This document shows, piece by piece, positions 1 through 8,490 of a stretch of DNA of 64,000 nucleotides. The notes below the pieces were generated by a model. That model was not told the origin of the DNA. It saw only the letters and a program-made list of their open reading frames with translations, and ran no database searches. The DNA is taken from positions 2,852,001 through 2,916,000 of the forward strand of contig NZ_CP107905.1 of NCBI RefSeq assembly GCF_036014015.1, read 5' to 3'. The first letter of the stretch is position 1. Every line of letters starts with the position of its first letter. The DNA is from Streptomyces sp. NBC_00457 (GTDB taxonomy: Bacteria; Actinomycetota; Actinomycetes; Streptomycetales; Streptomycetaceae). The position numbers were made by a program, and so were the translations under genes.

Positions 1-721
1 CCACGGCGGCGATGAGCGCGACCGGGTCGCCGCCGCCCGGCCGCCACGCGTACAGCATGCCCTCGGGGTCCGCGAAGAACAGCGTCGTGTGCTCCTTCGA
101 CGTCGGCAGCGCGCTCAGCGTGCCCGGCTCGATGCGGACGGGCAGGGGATCGGCCGCGACCGGGCGGGCGCCGGGTTCCTGCTGATGCCAGCTCAGGATC
201 CCGTCGGGGTTGGTGCCGTACACCTCGACGAGGCCCGACTCCCCGGTGACGGCGACGAGTTCCTCGTGGACCCTGGAGCCCCTGAGGTTGTGCCAGGCGT
301 TCCAGCCGCCGCGTTCCTTCTGGTTGATGGTGTGGACGCCCTTGCTGCGGTTGCGCACGAAGAGGTACGCCCGGCCCTCGGCGTCGACGGCGACGGCCGG
401 GGTGCCGGTCCGGTCGCCGTTCTTCTGGGGATGGCCGATCGGGATCCAGTCCAGGGGCGCGAGCAGGGGCCGGAAGTGTGTGGAGTGCACCAGGCCCGAC
501 TCGCCCGGCACCGTGGGCCGCCAGGCGACCAGATGGGCGTAGCCGTCGGCACCTTGGCCGACCGCGAACCCCGCGTGCACACTCTGCTCGCCGCCCACGC
601 GGCGCGGGGCGTCCCAGGTGCCGCCGGGGACGCGTTCCGCCCGGCACAGGACGGCGTCGTCCGACAGCCAGTAGACGCCGAGGCGGCCGTCGCGGCCGCG
701 GATGAGCCAGTCGCCGTTCAC
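1..721 (-). CDS. Beta-propeller-like (tectonin/PLL-type) protein, 3' end outside window
   Basis: The gene starts with GTG at 721 and runs off the left edge, so about 240 N-terminal residues are visible. The protein has recurring short blades of the form W-x-x-x-G followed by a hydrophobic strand, for example 'GWNAWHNLRGS' and 'GILSWHQQEPG'. This resembles PLL-like or tectonin propellers that bind glycans or other ligands. No signal peptide is visible. A small in-frame gap separates it from the divergent dehydrogenase at 916. Function is not assignable; a propeller fold is inferred from the repeat pattern only. Confidence 0.55.
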   Translation of the reverse strand, partial: MNGDWLIRGRDGRLGVYWLSDDAVLCRAERVPGGTWDAPRRVGGEQSVHAGFAVGQGADGYAHLVAWRPTVPGESGLVHSTHFRPLLAPLDWIPIGHPQKNGDRTGTPAVAVDAEGRAYLFVRNRSKGVHTINQKERGGWNAWHNLRGSRVHEELVAVTGESGLVEVYGTNPDGILSWHQQEPGARPVAADPLPVRIEPGTLSALPTSKEHTTLFFADPEGMLYAWRPGGGDPVALIAAV

Positions 722-915
722 CGCCTCACTCTAATCGGGGCGGACCACGCTCCGGGGATCGGCCCCCGCCTGGTCACAGCCGTGCGGGCCGACACTTCTC
801 CTGCACGGCCGGACGGCCGCGCCCGCGTCTTCCGGCGCCGAAACCGGGCAGGCATTCCCCTACGTTGGACAGACGTGGCACTCGCGCACACCCGCGACAC
901 AGAAAGTTGACGCAG

Positions 916-1806
916 ATGACCGACCAGCTGACCGTGAGCGTCCTGGGCACCGGGATCATGGGGGCCGCGATGGCCCGTAACCTCGCGAAGTCCGGCCTCG
1001 CCGTGCGGGCCTGGAACCGCACCCGCGCCAAGGCGGAACCCCTCGCCGCCGACGGTGCGTACATCGCCGACACGCCCGCCGACGCGGTCCGGGGCGCCGA
1101 TGTCGTACTGACCATGCTGTACGACGGTCCCGCCGCGCTGGACGTCATGGACGAGGCCGCGCCCGGCCTGCGTTCCGGCGCCGTCTGGGTGCAGTCCACC
1201 ACCGCCGGGCTCGACTCGATCGCCGATCTGGCGGCCTTCGCCCAGGCACACGACCTGGTGTTCTACGACGCGCCCGTGCTGGGCACCCGGCAGCCCGCCG
1301 AGGCCGGGCAGCTCACCGTGCTCGCCGCCGGGCCGGAGCGGGGGCGGAGGACCGTGACGCCGGTGTTCGACGCGGTCGGTGCGCGCACCGTGTGGACCGG
1401 GGAGGACGGGGCGGCGGGCACCGCGACGCGGCTGAAGCTGGTGGCCAACAGCTGGGTGATCGCCGCGACCAACGCCACCGGTGAGGTGCTGGCGCTGGCC
1501 AAGGCGCTCGAGGTGGATCCGCAGGGCTTCTTCGACCTCATCGCGGGTGGGCCGCTCGACATGGGGTATCTGCGGGCGAAGGCCGGGCTCGTACTGGAGA
1601 ACCGGCTGACGCCCCCTCAGTTCGCGGTGACGACCGCGGCGAAGGATGCGCGGCTGATCGTCGAGGCGGCTGCGCGGCGCGGGGTACGGCTGGATGGCGC
1701 GGCGGCCGGTGCGCAGCGGTTGGAGCGGGCGGTTGTGCAGGGGCATGGGGGCGAGGACATGGTGGCGGCGTATTTCGCCAGCTTTGACGAGAAGTCGGAG
1801 GACTGA
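916..1806 (+). CDS. NAD(P)-dependent beta-hydroxyacid dehydrogenase (3-hydroxyisobutyrate dehydrogenase family)
   Basis: This 296-aa cytosolic oxidoreductase opens with the Rossmann motif 'VLGTGIMGAAMARNL' (residues about 8-22), the GxGxMG dinucleotide-binding signature of the HIBDH family. The family lysine is probably in 'TRLKLVANSW' (around residue 175), followed by the all-alpha C-terminal domain. The family oxidises 3-hydroxy acids or reduces semialdehydes; the substrate cannot be told here. The ATG at 916 was chosen because it directly precedes the Rossmann strand; the longer reading from 865 adds unrelated residues. The gene is followed by the 89-bp repeat array. Confidence 0.85.
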   Translation: MTDQLTVSVLGTGIMGAAMARNLAKSGLAVRAWNRTRAKAEPLAADGAYIADTPADAVRGADVVLTMLYDGPAALDVMDEAAPGLRSGAVWVQSTTAGLDSIADLAAFAQAHDLVFYDAPVLGTRQPAEAGQLTVLAAGPERGRRTVTPVFDAVGARTVWTGEDGAAGTATRLKLVANSWVIAATNATGEVLALAKALEVDPQGFFDLIAGGPLDMGYLRAKAGLVLENRLTPPQFAVTTAAKDARLIVEAAARRGVRLDGAAAGAQRLERAVVQGHGGEDMVAAYFASFDEKSED

Positions 1807-1973
1807 GCGCGGGGGTGAGTGCTGGGCGGGGGTGGGTCGCGCAGCCCGGCGCGAGGGCTGAGGCGGCGTGGGTCGCACAGCCGCCGCGCCGTCGTGGCCG
1901 GGGTGGGGTGGGCCGCGCAGCCCGGCGCTGACGGGGTGCCGCCTGCGCCCACCCGTGCCGCCCCAGGCGGCAC

Positions 1974-2440
1974 GCATGCCCGCAGCTGGGCGGGACGGGG
2001 GTCCGCAGCTTGGCGCGACGGCAACCCGCCGCCTGCAGGGTGGGCGCCGACCCAGACCGCACGCATGCCCGCGGCTGGGCGGGACGGGGGTCCGCAGCTT
2101 GGCGGGACGGCAGCCCGTCGGCTGCAGGGTGGGCGCCGACCCAGACCGCACGCATGCCCGCAGCTGGGCGGGACGGGAGTCCGCAGCTTGGCGGGACGGC
2201 AGCCCGTCGGCTGCAGGGTGGGCGCCGACCCAGACCGCACGCATGCCCGCAGCTGGGCGGGACGGGAGTCCGCAGCTTGGCGGGACGGCAGCCCGTCGGC
2301 TGCAGGGTGGGCGCCGACCCAGACCGCACGCAGGCCCGCAGCTGGGCGGGACGGGAGTCCGCAGCTTGGCGGGACGGCAGCCCGTCGGCTGCAGGGTGGG
2401 CGCCGACCCAGACCGCACGCATGCCCGCAGCTGGGCGGGC
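1974..2440. repeat. 89-bp tandem repeat array, five full units plus a partial sixth
   Basis: The word GCATG (GCAGG in one unit) recurs at 1974, 2063, 2152, 2241, 2330 and 2419, exactly 89 bp apart. Each unit holds two diverged copies of a ~23-bp subunit around 'CCGCAGCTKGGCGGGACGG' and a near-palindrome 'GGGTGGGCGCCGACCC'. The first unit is the most diverged and units 3-5 are almost identical. Because 89 is not a multiple of three, all six frames stay partly open, producing long false ORFs. Upstream, 1832-1930 carries three looser copies of 'GTGGGYCGCRCAGCC' about 36-40 bp apart. The array fills the gap between the dehydrogenase and the NYN gene. Confidence 0.93.
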
Positions 2441-2461
2441 GCCGCGTGCGATCCTAGGCCC

Positions 2462-2836
2462 ATGAATGACGAATCTCCGCTGCTCGTCATCGTCGACGCG
2501 GCCAATGTCGTCGGGTCGGTGCCCGATGGGTGGTGGCGGGATCGGCGGGGGGCTGCGGAGCGGTTGCGGGATGTGCTGGCTGCTGATGGGGTGCCGGGGC
2601 ATTCCGGGGCCGTGGAGATCGTGCTCGTTGTCGAGGGGGCCGCTCGGGGGGTCGAGGCCGTGCCCGGCGTGCGGGTCGAGGGGGCGAGTGGGAGCGGGGA
2701 CGATCACATGGTCGAGCTGGTCGCGCGGGCGGACGGACGGGACTGTCTCGTCGTCACGGCCGACCGTGAACTGCGGCGCCGGGTGACGGAGTTGGGCGCG
2801 GAGGTCACCGGCCCCCGGTCGATCCGCCGGCGGTGA
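2462..2836 (+). CDS. NYN/PIN-like small protein (YacP-type fold)
   Basis: A 124-aa cytosolic protein. It begins with a beta strand ending in an acidic residue ('LLVIVDAANVVGS', Asp at about residue 12), has a central 'GSGDDHMVELVA' and then 'VVTADRELRRRVTELG'. This spacing of acidic residues matches NYN/PIN-like nuclease folds, where the Asp residues bind a metal. Streptomyces homologues are often labelled NTP pyrophosphohydrolase, which the motifs do not support. The ATG starts only 22 bp after the repeat array, so the array abuts or contains its promoter. It converges with and overlaps the next gene by 32 bp. Confidence 0.7.
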   Translation: MNDESPLLVIVDAANVVGSVPDGWWRDRRGAAERLRDVLAADGVPGHSGAVEIVLVVEGAARGVEAVPGVRVEGASGSGDDHMVELVARADGRDCLVVTADRELRRRVTELGAEVTGPRSIRRR

Positions 2837-3110
2837 TCTCGTACCCGGCGAGCGACAGCCGCATCCCGCACTGGTCCTCGGCCTCCACCGTCACCCGCTG
2901 CCCCCAGTGGGCGGTGAGGCGCTGCGCCACGTCGACCAGACGGCGGCGCTCCTGCGGGGTGTAGGCGGGGAAGCGGGTCCAGCCGCGTTCGGCGATCTGG
3001 TGGCCGAGTTCGTGGAACAGGGCGGACCTGGTGCGCTGTTCCTCCTCGTCGGTGAGCGGGGTGGACTCTTCGCCTTCCGTGTACCGCACGTTGTACAGGT
3101 CTCGGATCAC
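2805..3110 (-). CDS. Conserved hypothetical protein, about 101 aa
   Basis: A short soluble protein, beginning at GTG 3110 and reading 'VIRDLYNVRYTEGEES...'. It contains 'RSALFHELGHQIAERGW', and the HELGH is close to the HExxH zinc-protease motif. The rest of a peptidase is missing, so this may be coincidence. The longer reading to 3425 was rejected because its upstream part overlaps the permease gene antisense. Its 3' end overlaps the NYN gene by 32 bp on the opposite strand. Function is unknown. Confidence 0.55.
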   Translation of the reverse strand: MIRDLYNVRYTEGEESTPLTDEEEQRTRSALFHELGHQIAERGWTRFPAYTPQERRRLVDVAQRLTAHWGQRVTVEAEDQCGMRLSLAGYEITAGGSTGGR

Positions 3111-3211
3111 TGATGGCTCGCCGTTCCGGTCGGGTACGTGTCCGACGAGCCTACCGACCCCGCGGTCTCCGCCGGAGCGGGCCCGCGGGGCCGGATCGGT
3201 GGCTCGGTCGG

Positions 3212-4738
3212 CTACTGGGCGTCGCCGGGCTTCGGCGGCTTCACCACGTCGCTGACCTTCGTCTCCGCGTGCCGTCCGAGACGGCTGTGGGAGCGGCCGT
3301 AGACGAAGTACACGACGAAGCCGGCGGCCATCCAGATGGCGAAGCGGAGCCAGGTCTCGGCGGGCAGGTTGAGCATCAGCCACAGCGAGGCGCACACCGA
3401 CAGGATCGGGATGAACGGCACCCACGGGGTGCGGAAGGCCCGGTGCAGGTCGGGGCGGCTGCGCCGCAGGATGATCACGCCGATCGCGACGACCACGAAG
3501 GCGAACAGCGTGCCGATGTTCACCAGCTCCGCCAGCTCGCTGAGCGGGGTGAAGCCGGCGAGGATCGCGATGAGCACGCCGAGCAGGATGGTCGGCCGGT
3601 GCGGGGTCTTGAACCGCGGATGGACGTGGGAGAAGAAGCGCGGCAGCAGCCCGTCACGGCTCATCGCGAAGAAGACCCGGGTCTGGCCGAGCAGCAGGAT
3701 CATGCAGACCGTCGTCAGGCCGACCGCGGCGCCGAAGCTGATGAAGCCCGCGAACCAGGGATGCCCGGTGGCCTTGAAGGCGTCGGCGAGCGGGGCGGTG
3801 ATCGACAGATCTGTGTAGTGCTGCATGCCGGTCACGACGATCGACACGGCGACATACAGGGTCGTGCAGATGAGGAGCGATCCGAGGATGCCGCGGGGCA
3901 TGTCGCGCTGTGGGTTCTTGGTCTCCTCGGCGGCCGTGGCGACGACGTCGAAGCCGATGAAGGCGAAGAAGACGACGGAGGCGGCGGTGAAGATGCCCAT
4001 CACGCCGAAGTTGGCGGGCGCCCAGCCGAAGATCAGCTGGATGAGCGGGGATTGCAGGCTATCCCCCGCGTCCACGGGCTGCGCCTTCGGAATGAACGGG
4101 TCGTAGTTGTCGCCGTCGATGAAGAAGGCGCCCGCGATGATCACGGTCAGTACCACCGTCACCTTGATGGCGACGACGAGCGAGGTGACCCGCGCGGAGA
4201 GCTTGGTGCCGACCACGAGGATGGCGGTGAGCAGCAGGACGAGCGCGGCGGCGAGGATGTCGAAGCCGAAGCCGTCGGCGCCGTCTCTGGTGCCGAGCGC
4301 CTCGGGCAGCTCCCAGCCCGCGTTGTCCATCAGGGAGGCGACGTAGCCGGACCAGCCGACGGCCACCACCGCCGTGCCGAGCGCGAACTCCAGGACCAGG
4401 TCCCAGCCGATGGTCCAGGCGGGCAGTTCGCCGAGAGAGGCGTACGAGAACGTGTACGCGGAGCCCGCCACCGGGACCGTGGAGGCGAACTCGGCGTAGC
4501 AGAGCGCGGCGAGCGCGCAGACGACGCCGGCCGCGACGAAGGCCAGCGCGACGGAGGGACCGGCGTTGTTCTTGGCGACCGTGCCGGTGAGGACGAAGAT
4601 GCCGGTGCCGATGATGACGCCGACGCCGAACACCGTCAGATCGAGCGCGGACAAGGATTTCTTGAGCGCGTGCTCGGGTTCCTCGGTATCGAGGATGGAC
4701 TGCTCGACCTTCTTCGTCCTGAAGAGGGTGCTGCTCAC
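3212..4738 (-). CDS. APC-family amino acid permease (cationic amino acid transporter type)
   Basis: A 508-aa inner-membrane transporter with about twelve hydrophobic segments. The first carries the APC signature 'GVGVIIGTGIFVLTG' and the loop after helix 6 has 'GFDVVATAAEETKNPQRD', typical of the CAT (YfnA-like) subgroup of proton- or exchange-driven amino acid uptake. The GTG at 4738 was chosen because GGGAGG lies 7 bp upstream; a longer ATG reading to 4819 adds a Pro/Arg-rich stretch unlike the family. In the neighbourhood I recall from S. coelicolor, a similar permease follows dxs. Substrate is not identifiable. Confidence 0.88.
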   Translation of the reverse strand: MSSTLFRTKKVEQSILDTEEPEHALKKSLSALDLTVFGVGVIIGTGIFVLTGTVAKNNAGPSVALAFVAAGVVCALAALCYAEFASTVPVAGSAYTFSYASLGELPAWTIGWDLVLEFALGTAVVAVGWSGYVASLMDNAGWELPEALGTRDGADGFGFDILAAALVLLLTAILVVGTKLSARVTSLVVAIKVTVVLTVIIAGAFFIDGDNYDPFIPKAQPVDAGDSLQSPLIQLIFGWAPANFGVMGIFTAASVVFFAFIGFDVVATAAEETKNPQRDMPRGILGSLLICTTLYVAVSIVVTGMQHYTDLSITAPLADAFKATGHPWFAGFISFGAAVGLTTVCMILLLGQTRVFFAMSRDGLLPRFFSHVHPRFKTPHRPTILLGVLIAILAGFTPLSELAELVNIGTLFAFVVVAIGVIILRRSRPDLHRAFRTPWVPFIPILSVCASLWLMLNLPAETWLRFAIWMAAGFVVYFVYGRSHSRLGRHAETKVSDVVKPPKPGDAQ

Positions 4739-4820
4739 GGGCGTACCTCCCACGCTGTGTCGTCCTCGACATGATCGAGAGGGGGCGTGGTGCGTATGCC
4801 CCGGCGCGGTTCGTTTCACA

Positions 4821-4870
4821 CGGATGGGCCGGTTTCACCACCCTTCGCGGTGGTGGAACCGACCCATCCG
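4821..4870. terminator. Long hairpin between dxs and the permease
   Basis: A 22-nt arm (4821-4842) pairs with 4849-4870 across a 6-nt loop CTTCGC, with only two G/T-type mismatches. There is no T-tract, as is usual for Streptomyces terminators. It probably ends dxs transcription before the downstream permease on the same strand. A second small stem (GCGGAG 4874-4879 with CTCCGC 4894-4899) follows directly. Confidence 0.65.
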
Positions 4871-4902
4871 GACGCGGAGTGAGGCGCTAAGCGCTCCGCT
4901 GG

Positions 4903-5014
4903 AAGTCCGGTGCTTGTCCGCGGGTCCGTCGTGGCTGGTCGCGCCCACGCGGCGGAGCCGCACATTGATACAGCCCCGCGCCCCTTCGGGGCGCTGCCGA
5001 ACCGTACCGGACTT
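4903..5014. repeat. Dispersed intergenic repeat with 9-bp inverted ends
   Basis: A 112-bp block bounded by AAGTCCGGT (4903-4911) and its exact complement ACCGGACTT (5006-5014). Internally it has the hairpin 'GCGCCCCGAAGGGGCGC' and 'GGCTGTATCAATGTGCGG' on the minus strand. Closely related sequence occurs at 59298-59437 and the core word GGGGCGCGGGG also occurs at 7133-7190. From memory this is a common Streptomyces intergenic element. It encodes only false peptides. Confidence 0.75.
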
Positions 5015-5026
5015 CACCGGGCCCGC

Positions 5027-6946
5027 TTAGTCGCGCGCGGGCTCCACGGTGGCCTCCGGACGGTCGAAACGGCCGTCCAGCTTGGAGACCAGCCCGGTGA
5101 CCTGGCGGGCGATGTCGGGCGCGGTCAGCCCGATCTCGGCCATGACCTCCTTGCGGGAGGCGTGGTCGAGGAAGCGCGGCGGGATGCCGAAGTCGCGCAG
5201 CGGGACGTCGACGCCGGCGTCACGCAGGGCCTGGGCGATCGTCGAGCCGACACCGCCGACGCGGGAGTTGTCCTCGACGGTGACGACCACGCGGTGCCGC
5301 TCGGCGAGGGGCGCCATGGCCTCGTCGACGGGCTTGACCCAGCGCGGGTCGACGACGGTCGTGGAGATGCCCTGCTTGTCGAGCAGGGAGGCAATCTCCA
5401 GGCACATCGGCGCCAGGGCGCCCACCGAGACCAGGAGCACGTCCGGCGTCTCCGTCCCCGGCTCGCGCAGTACGTCCATGCCGCCGACGCGGCCCACGGC
5501 GGGTACGGCGGGGCCGACGGCGCCCTTCGAGAAGCGGACCACGGTCGGCGCGTCGGTCACGTCGACGGCCTCGCGCAGCTGGGCGCGGACCTGGTCGGCG
5601 TCGCGCGGGGCGGCCAGCCGCAGCCCGGGGACGACCTGGAGGATCGACATGTCCCACATGCCGTTGTGGGAGGCGCCGTCGGTGCCGGTGACGCCGGCCC
5701 GGTCCAGTACGAACGTCACACCGCACTTGTGGAGGGCGACATCCATCAGGACCTGGTCGAAGGCACGATTGAGGAATGTGGCGTACACCGCGAACACCGG
5801 ATGCAGACCGCCCGTGGCCAGGCCCGCCGCGGAGACGGCGCCGTGCTGCTCGGCGATCCCGACGTCGTAGACCCGCTCCGGGAAGGCCTTGGCGAACCGG
5901 TCGAGGCCGACCGGCTGGAGCATGGCCGCGGTGATGGCGACGATGTCCTCGCGCTCCTTGCCGAGCTTGACCATCTCCTCGCCGAAGACGGAGGTCCAGT
6001 CGGCGCCGGAGGAGGCGATCGGCAGGCCCGTGTCGGGGTGGATCTTGCCGACGGCGTGGAAGCGGTCGGCCTCGTCCTGGAGGGCGGGCTGGTAGCCGCG
6101 GCCCTTCTCGGTGAGGCAGTGCACGATGACGGGCCCGCCGAAGCGCTTCGCCCGCGCCAGCGCGGACTCCAGGGCTTCGATGTCGTGGCCGTCGATCGGG
6201 CCGACGTACTTCAGGCCGAGGTCCTCGAACATGCCCTGGGGCGCGATGAAGTCCTTCAGGCCCTTCTTGGCGCCGTGGAGGGTCTCGTAGAGCGGCCTGC
6301 CGACGACGGGCGTGCGGTCGAGGATCTCCTTCGTCCGGGTGAGGAAGCGCTCGTACCCGTCGGTCGTCCGCAGCGTGGCCAGGTGGTTGGCGAGACCGCC
6401 GATGGTGGGCGCGTACGACCGTTCGTTGTCGTTGACGACGATGACGAGCGGGCGGTCCTTGGCCTCGGCGATGTTGTTGAGGGCTTCCCAGGCCATGCCG
6501 CCGGTCAGGGCGCCGTCACCGATCACGGCGACCACGTGGTCGTCGCGTTTACGGATCTCGTTCGCTTTCGCGAGGCCGTCGGCCCAGCCGAGGACCGTGG
6601 AGGCGTGCGAGTTCTCGATGACGTCGTGCTCGGACTCGGCCTGCGAGGGGTAGCCGGACAGTCCGCCCTTCATCTTCAGCCTGCTGAAGTCCTGGCGGCC
6701 GGTGAGCAGCTTGTGCACATAGGACTGGTGGCCGGTGTCCCAGAGCACCTTGTCCTTGGGTGACTCGAAGACCCGGTGCAGCGCGATGGTGAGCTCGACC
6801 ACGCCGAGGTTCGGGCCGAGGTGGCCGCCGGTCTTGGAGACGGCTTCGACCAGGAAGCTCCGGATCTCCTCCGCCAGCAGGGCCAGCTCCTCCAGGCTGA
6901 GCCGGTCCAGATCGCGCGGTCCCCTGATGCGGGTCAGCAGCGGCAC
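5027..6946 (-). CDS. dxs: 1-deoxy-D-xylulose-5-phosphate synthase
   Basis: A 639-aa thiamine-diphosphate enzyme joining pyruvate and glyceraldehyde 3-phosphate, the first step of the MEP isoprenoid pathway. It shows '[18 protein letters not shown]' near residue 42, the ThDP/metal motif '[17 protein letters not shown]', the pyrimidine-domain '[17 protein letters not shown]' with its catalytic Glu, and '[17 protein letters not shown]'. Full family length with no lesions. ATG 6946 precedes '[16 protein letters not shown]', a normal DXS start. It stands alone, between hairpins at 4821-4870 and 7086-7125. Confidence 0.97.
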   Translation of the reverse strand: MPLLTRIRGPRDLDRLSLEELALLAEEIRSFLVEAVSKTGGHLGPNLGVVELTIALHRVFESPKDKVLWDTGHQSYVHKLLTGRQDFSRLKMKGGLSGYPSQAESEHDVIENSHASTVLGWADGLAKANEIRKRDDHVVAVIGDGALTGGMAWEALNNIAEAKDRPLVIVVNDNERSYAPTIGGLANHLATLRTTDGYERFLTRTKEILDRTPVVGRPLYETLHGAKKGLKDFIAPQGMFEDLGLKYVGPIDGHDIEALESALARAKRFGGPVIVHCLTEKGRGYQPALQDEADRFHAVGKIHPDTGLPIASSGADWTSVFGEEMVKLGKEREDIVAITAAMLQPVGLDRFAKAFPERVYDVGIAEQHGAVSAAGLATGGLHPVFAVYATFLNRAFDQVLMDVALHKCGVTFVLDRAGVTGTDGASHNGMWDMSILQVVPGLRLAAPRDADQVRAQLREAVDVTDAPTVVRFSKGAVGPAVPAVGRVGGMDVLREPGTETPDVLLVSVGALAPMCLEIASLLDKQGISTTVVDPRWVKPVDEAMAPLAERHRVVVTVEDNSRVGGVGSTIAQALRDAGVDVPLRDFGIPPRFLDHASRKEVMAEIGLTAPDIARQVTGLVSKLDGRFDRPEATVEPARD

Positions 6947-7085
6947 CCGTGCCTCCTTGCAGTAGAGCTGATCGAGCTGTTGCCGGGCCTGTCGAGTCTA
7001 ATGTTCCGCCTGAGCGGGCGATGCCCGGGCGGTGCGTCATAGGTCACGCGATCGGCTGTACCCAGCTTGTGGCAGTCCTACGACA

Positions 7086-7125
7086 TGACTGTTGCCCGGC
7101 ACCTGAAGATGCCGGGCAACAGTCA
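7086..7125. terminator. Perfect 16-bp stem-loop, bidirectional terminator
   Basis: TGACTGTTGCCCGGCA (7086-7101) pairs perfectly with TGCCGGGCAACAGTCA (7110-7125) over an 8-nt loop. It lies downstream of xylH and upstream of dxs, both on the minus strand, so it most likely ends the xylFGH transcript. Confidence 0.85.
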
Positions 7126-7132
7126 CGCCACT

Positions 7133-7190
7133 AAGGGGCGCGGGGAACTGCGCGACCAGCCACAGCCGACCCGCGGCCCGCGAACGACCT
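7133..7190. repeat. Copy of the Streptomyces GGGGCGCGGGG intergenic repeat
   Basis: The block begins AAGGGGCGCGGGGAACTGCG and continues with 'CGACCAGCCACAGCCGACCC'. It shares its core with the elements at 4903-5014 and 59298-59437 but has no clear inverted ends. It sits between the xylFGH terminator and the xylH stop codon. Confidence 0.65.
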
Positions 7191-7192
7191 GT

Positions 7193-8488
7193 CTAGGCAC
7201 GACCTGCCGTCTTCTGCGTCTTACGGGTGATCGAGTCAATGACCACCGTCGTCAGCAGAACACCCGCAGTGATCATGTACTTCACCGGCTCCGCGATGGA
7301 CTCCAACTGCAGCCCGTACTGGATCGACACGATCACCAGCACACCCAGCAGCGCGTTCCACGTACGCCCACGCCCACCGAACAGCGACGTACCACCGATG
7401 ACCGCCGCGGCGATCGCGTTCATCAGCAGGTCACCCGTACCGGCACTCTGGTTGGCGGACGCGATCTTCGAGGCCAGGAACAGACCACCGATCGCCGCGA
7501 ACCCACCCGAGATCGCGAACACCGAGATCCGAATCGCGGTGACGTTGATGCCCGCACGGCGGGACGCCTCCACGCTGCCGCCGAGGGCGAAGATCTTGCG
7601 GCCGTACGAGGTACGCCGCAGCACGAAGTCGGTCAGGAACAGGAAGCCCAGGAAGATCACCGTGGCCAGCGGCAGGCCCTTGTACTGGTTGTACATGGCC
7701 GCCGCGGCGAAGGAGACGATGGCCAGCAGCACCGTCCGCATGAGCGTGTCGCTGAGCGGCCGGGACGGAACGCCCGCTGCCTCCCGGCGCCGGTTGCCCA
7801 GGAACGACGTGATGAAGAAGACGGCGACCATCACGACCGCGAGACCGTACGCGGCAGCCACGTCGCTGAAGAAGTACGTGGTCAGATTGCCGATGAAGCC
7901 GTCGCTGTCGAGGTTGATCGTGCCGTTCTCGCCGAGCGTCTGGAGCATGAAGCCCAGCCAGAACAGCAGACCCGCCAGGGTCACGGCGAAGGCGGGAGCG
8001 CCGAGCACCGCGAAGAAGAAGCCGTGTGCCGCGCCGATGGCCGCACCGGCGGCGACGGCGAAGAGCACCGCCATCCACTCGGGCCAGCCCTGGTTGACGG
8101 CGAGGACGGCCGCGATGGCGCTGGCCGCGCCGCTGACCGAGCCGACCGACAGGTCGATCTCGCCGAGCAGCAGCACGAAGACGATGCCGACGGAGATCAT
8201 GCCCGTGCCGACCATCGTGACGGTGATGTCGCTGATGTTCTGCGCGGACAGGAACTGCGAGTTCAGGGTCTGGAAGACGACGCAGATGACGACCAGGCCG
8301 ATGATGACCGGCAGGGAGCCCAGCTCGCCCGCCTTGATCTTCCGCTTGAACTCGCCGAGGTAGCCGGCCAGGCCCCGCTCGCGCACCAGCAGCCGCGGGT
8401 CGACCGCGGTCACCGCGGCCGCGGCGGCCTCGGGGTTCTCGACGGCGTGCGCGTCCTGCGGGGACGAGGAGGTCTTGTCGATGCTCAC
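7193..8488 (-). CDS. xylH: Xylose-type ABC transporter permease XylH
   Basis: A 431-aa permease of the CUT2 (RbsC/XylH) family with about ten membrane spans. It has the family signature 'LLLGEIDLSVGSVSGAAS' and 'VIGGTSLFGGRGRTWNALLG' near the C-terminus. A ~45-residue hydrophilic N-terminus precedes the first helix. It is the last gene of the xylFGH operon, 2 bp after xylG. It would move xylose or a related pentose delivered by XylF, powered by XylG. The name rests on family and gene order next to rok7B7. Confidence 0.88.
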   Translation of the reverse strand: MSIDKTSSSPQDAHAVENPEAAAAAVTAVDPRLLVRERGLAGYLGEFKRKIKAGELGSLPVIIGLVVICVVFQTLNSQFLSAQNISDITVTMVGTGMISVGIVFVLLLGEIDLSVGSVSGAASAIAAVLAVNQGWPEWMAVLFAVAAGAAIGAAHGFFFAVLGAPAFAVTLAGLLFWLGFMLQTLGENGTINLDSDGFIGNLTTYFFSDVAAAYGLAVVMVAVFFITSFLGNRRREAAGVPSRPLSDTLMRTVLLAIVSFAAAAMYNQYKGLPLATVIFLGFLFLTDFVLRRTSYGRKIFALGGSVEASRRAGINVTAIRISVFAISGGFAAIGGLFLASKIASANQSAGTGDLLMNAIAAAVIGGTSLFGGRGRTWNALLGVLVIVSIQYGLQLESIAEPVKYMITAGVLLTTVVIDSITRKTQKTAGRA

Positions 8489-8490
8489 TG

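Noticed and set aside
1974..2440. CRISPR-like array
   Set aside because: Units are directly abutting with no unique spacers, and the 89-bp period and absence of cas genes do not fit.
718..2505. Long minus-strand frame (595 codons) across the dehydrogenase and the repeat array
   Set aside because: It runs antisense to the clear dehydrogenase and is kept open by high GC and the 89-bp repeats; no domain is recognisable.
3035..3060. HExxH-type zinc protease motif in the small protein at 2805-3110
   Set aside because: HELGH lacks the second-position pattern and the third ligand region of metallopeptidases; the protein is too short.
4910..6763. Long plus-strand frame opposite dxs
   Set aside because: Composition is Arg/Gly/Asp-rich shadow coding of dxs on the other strand.
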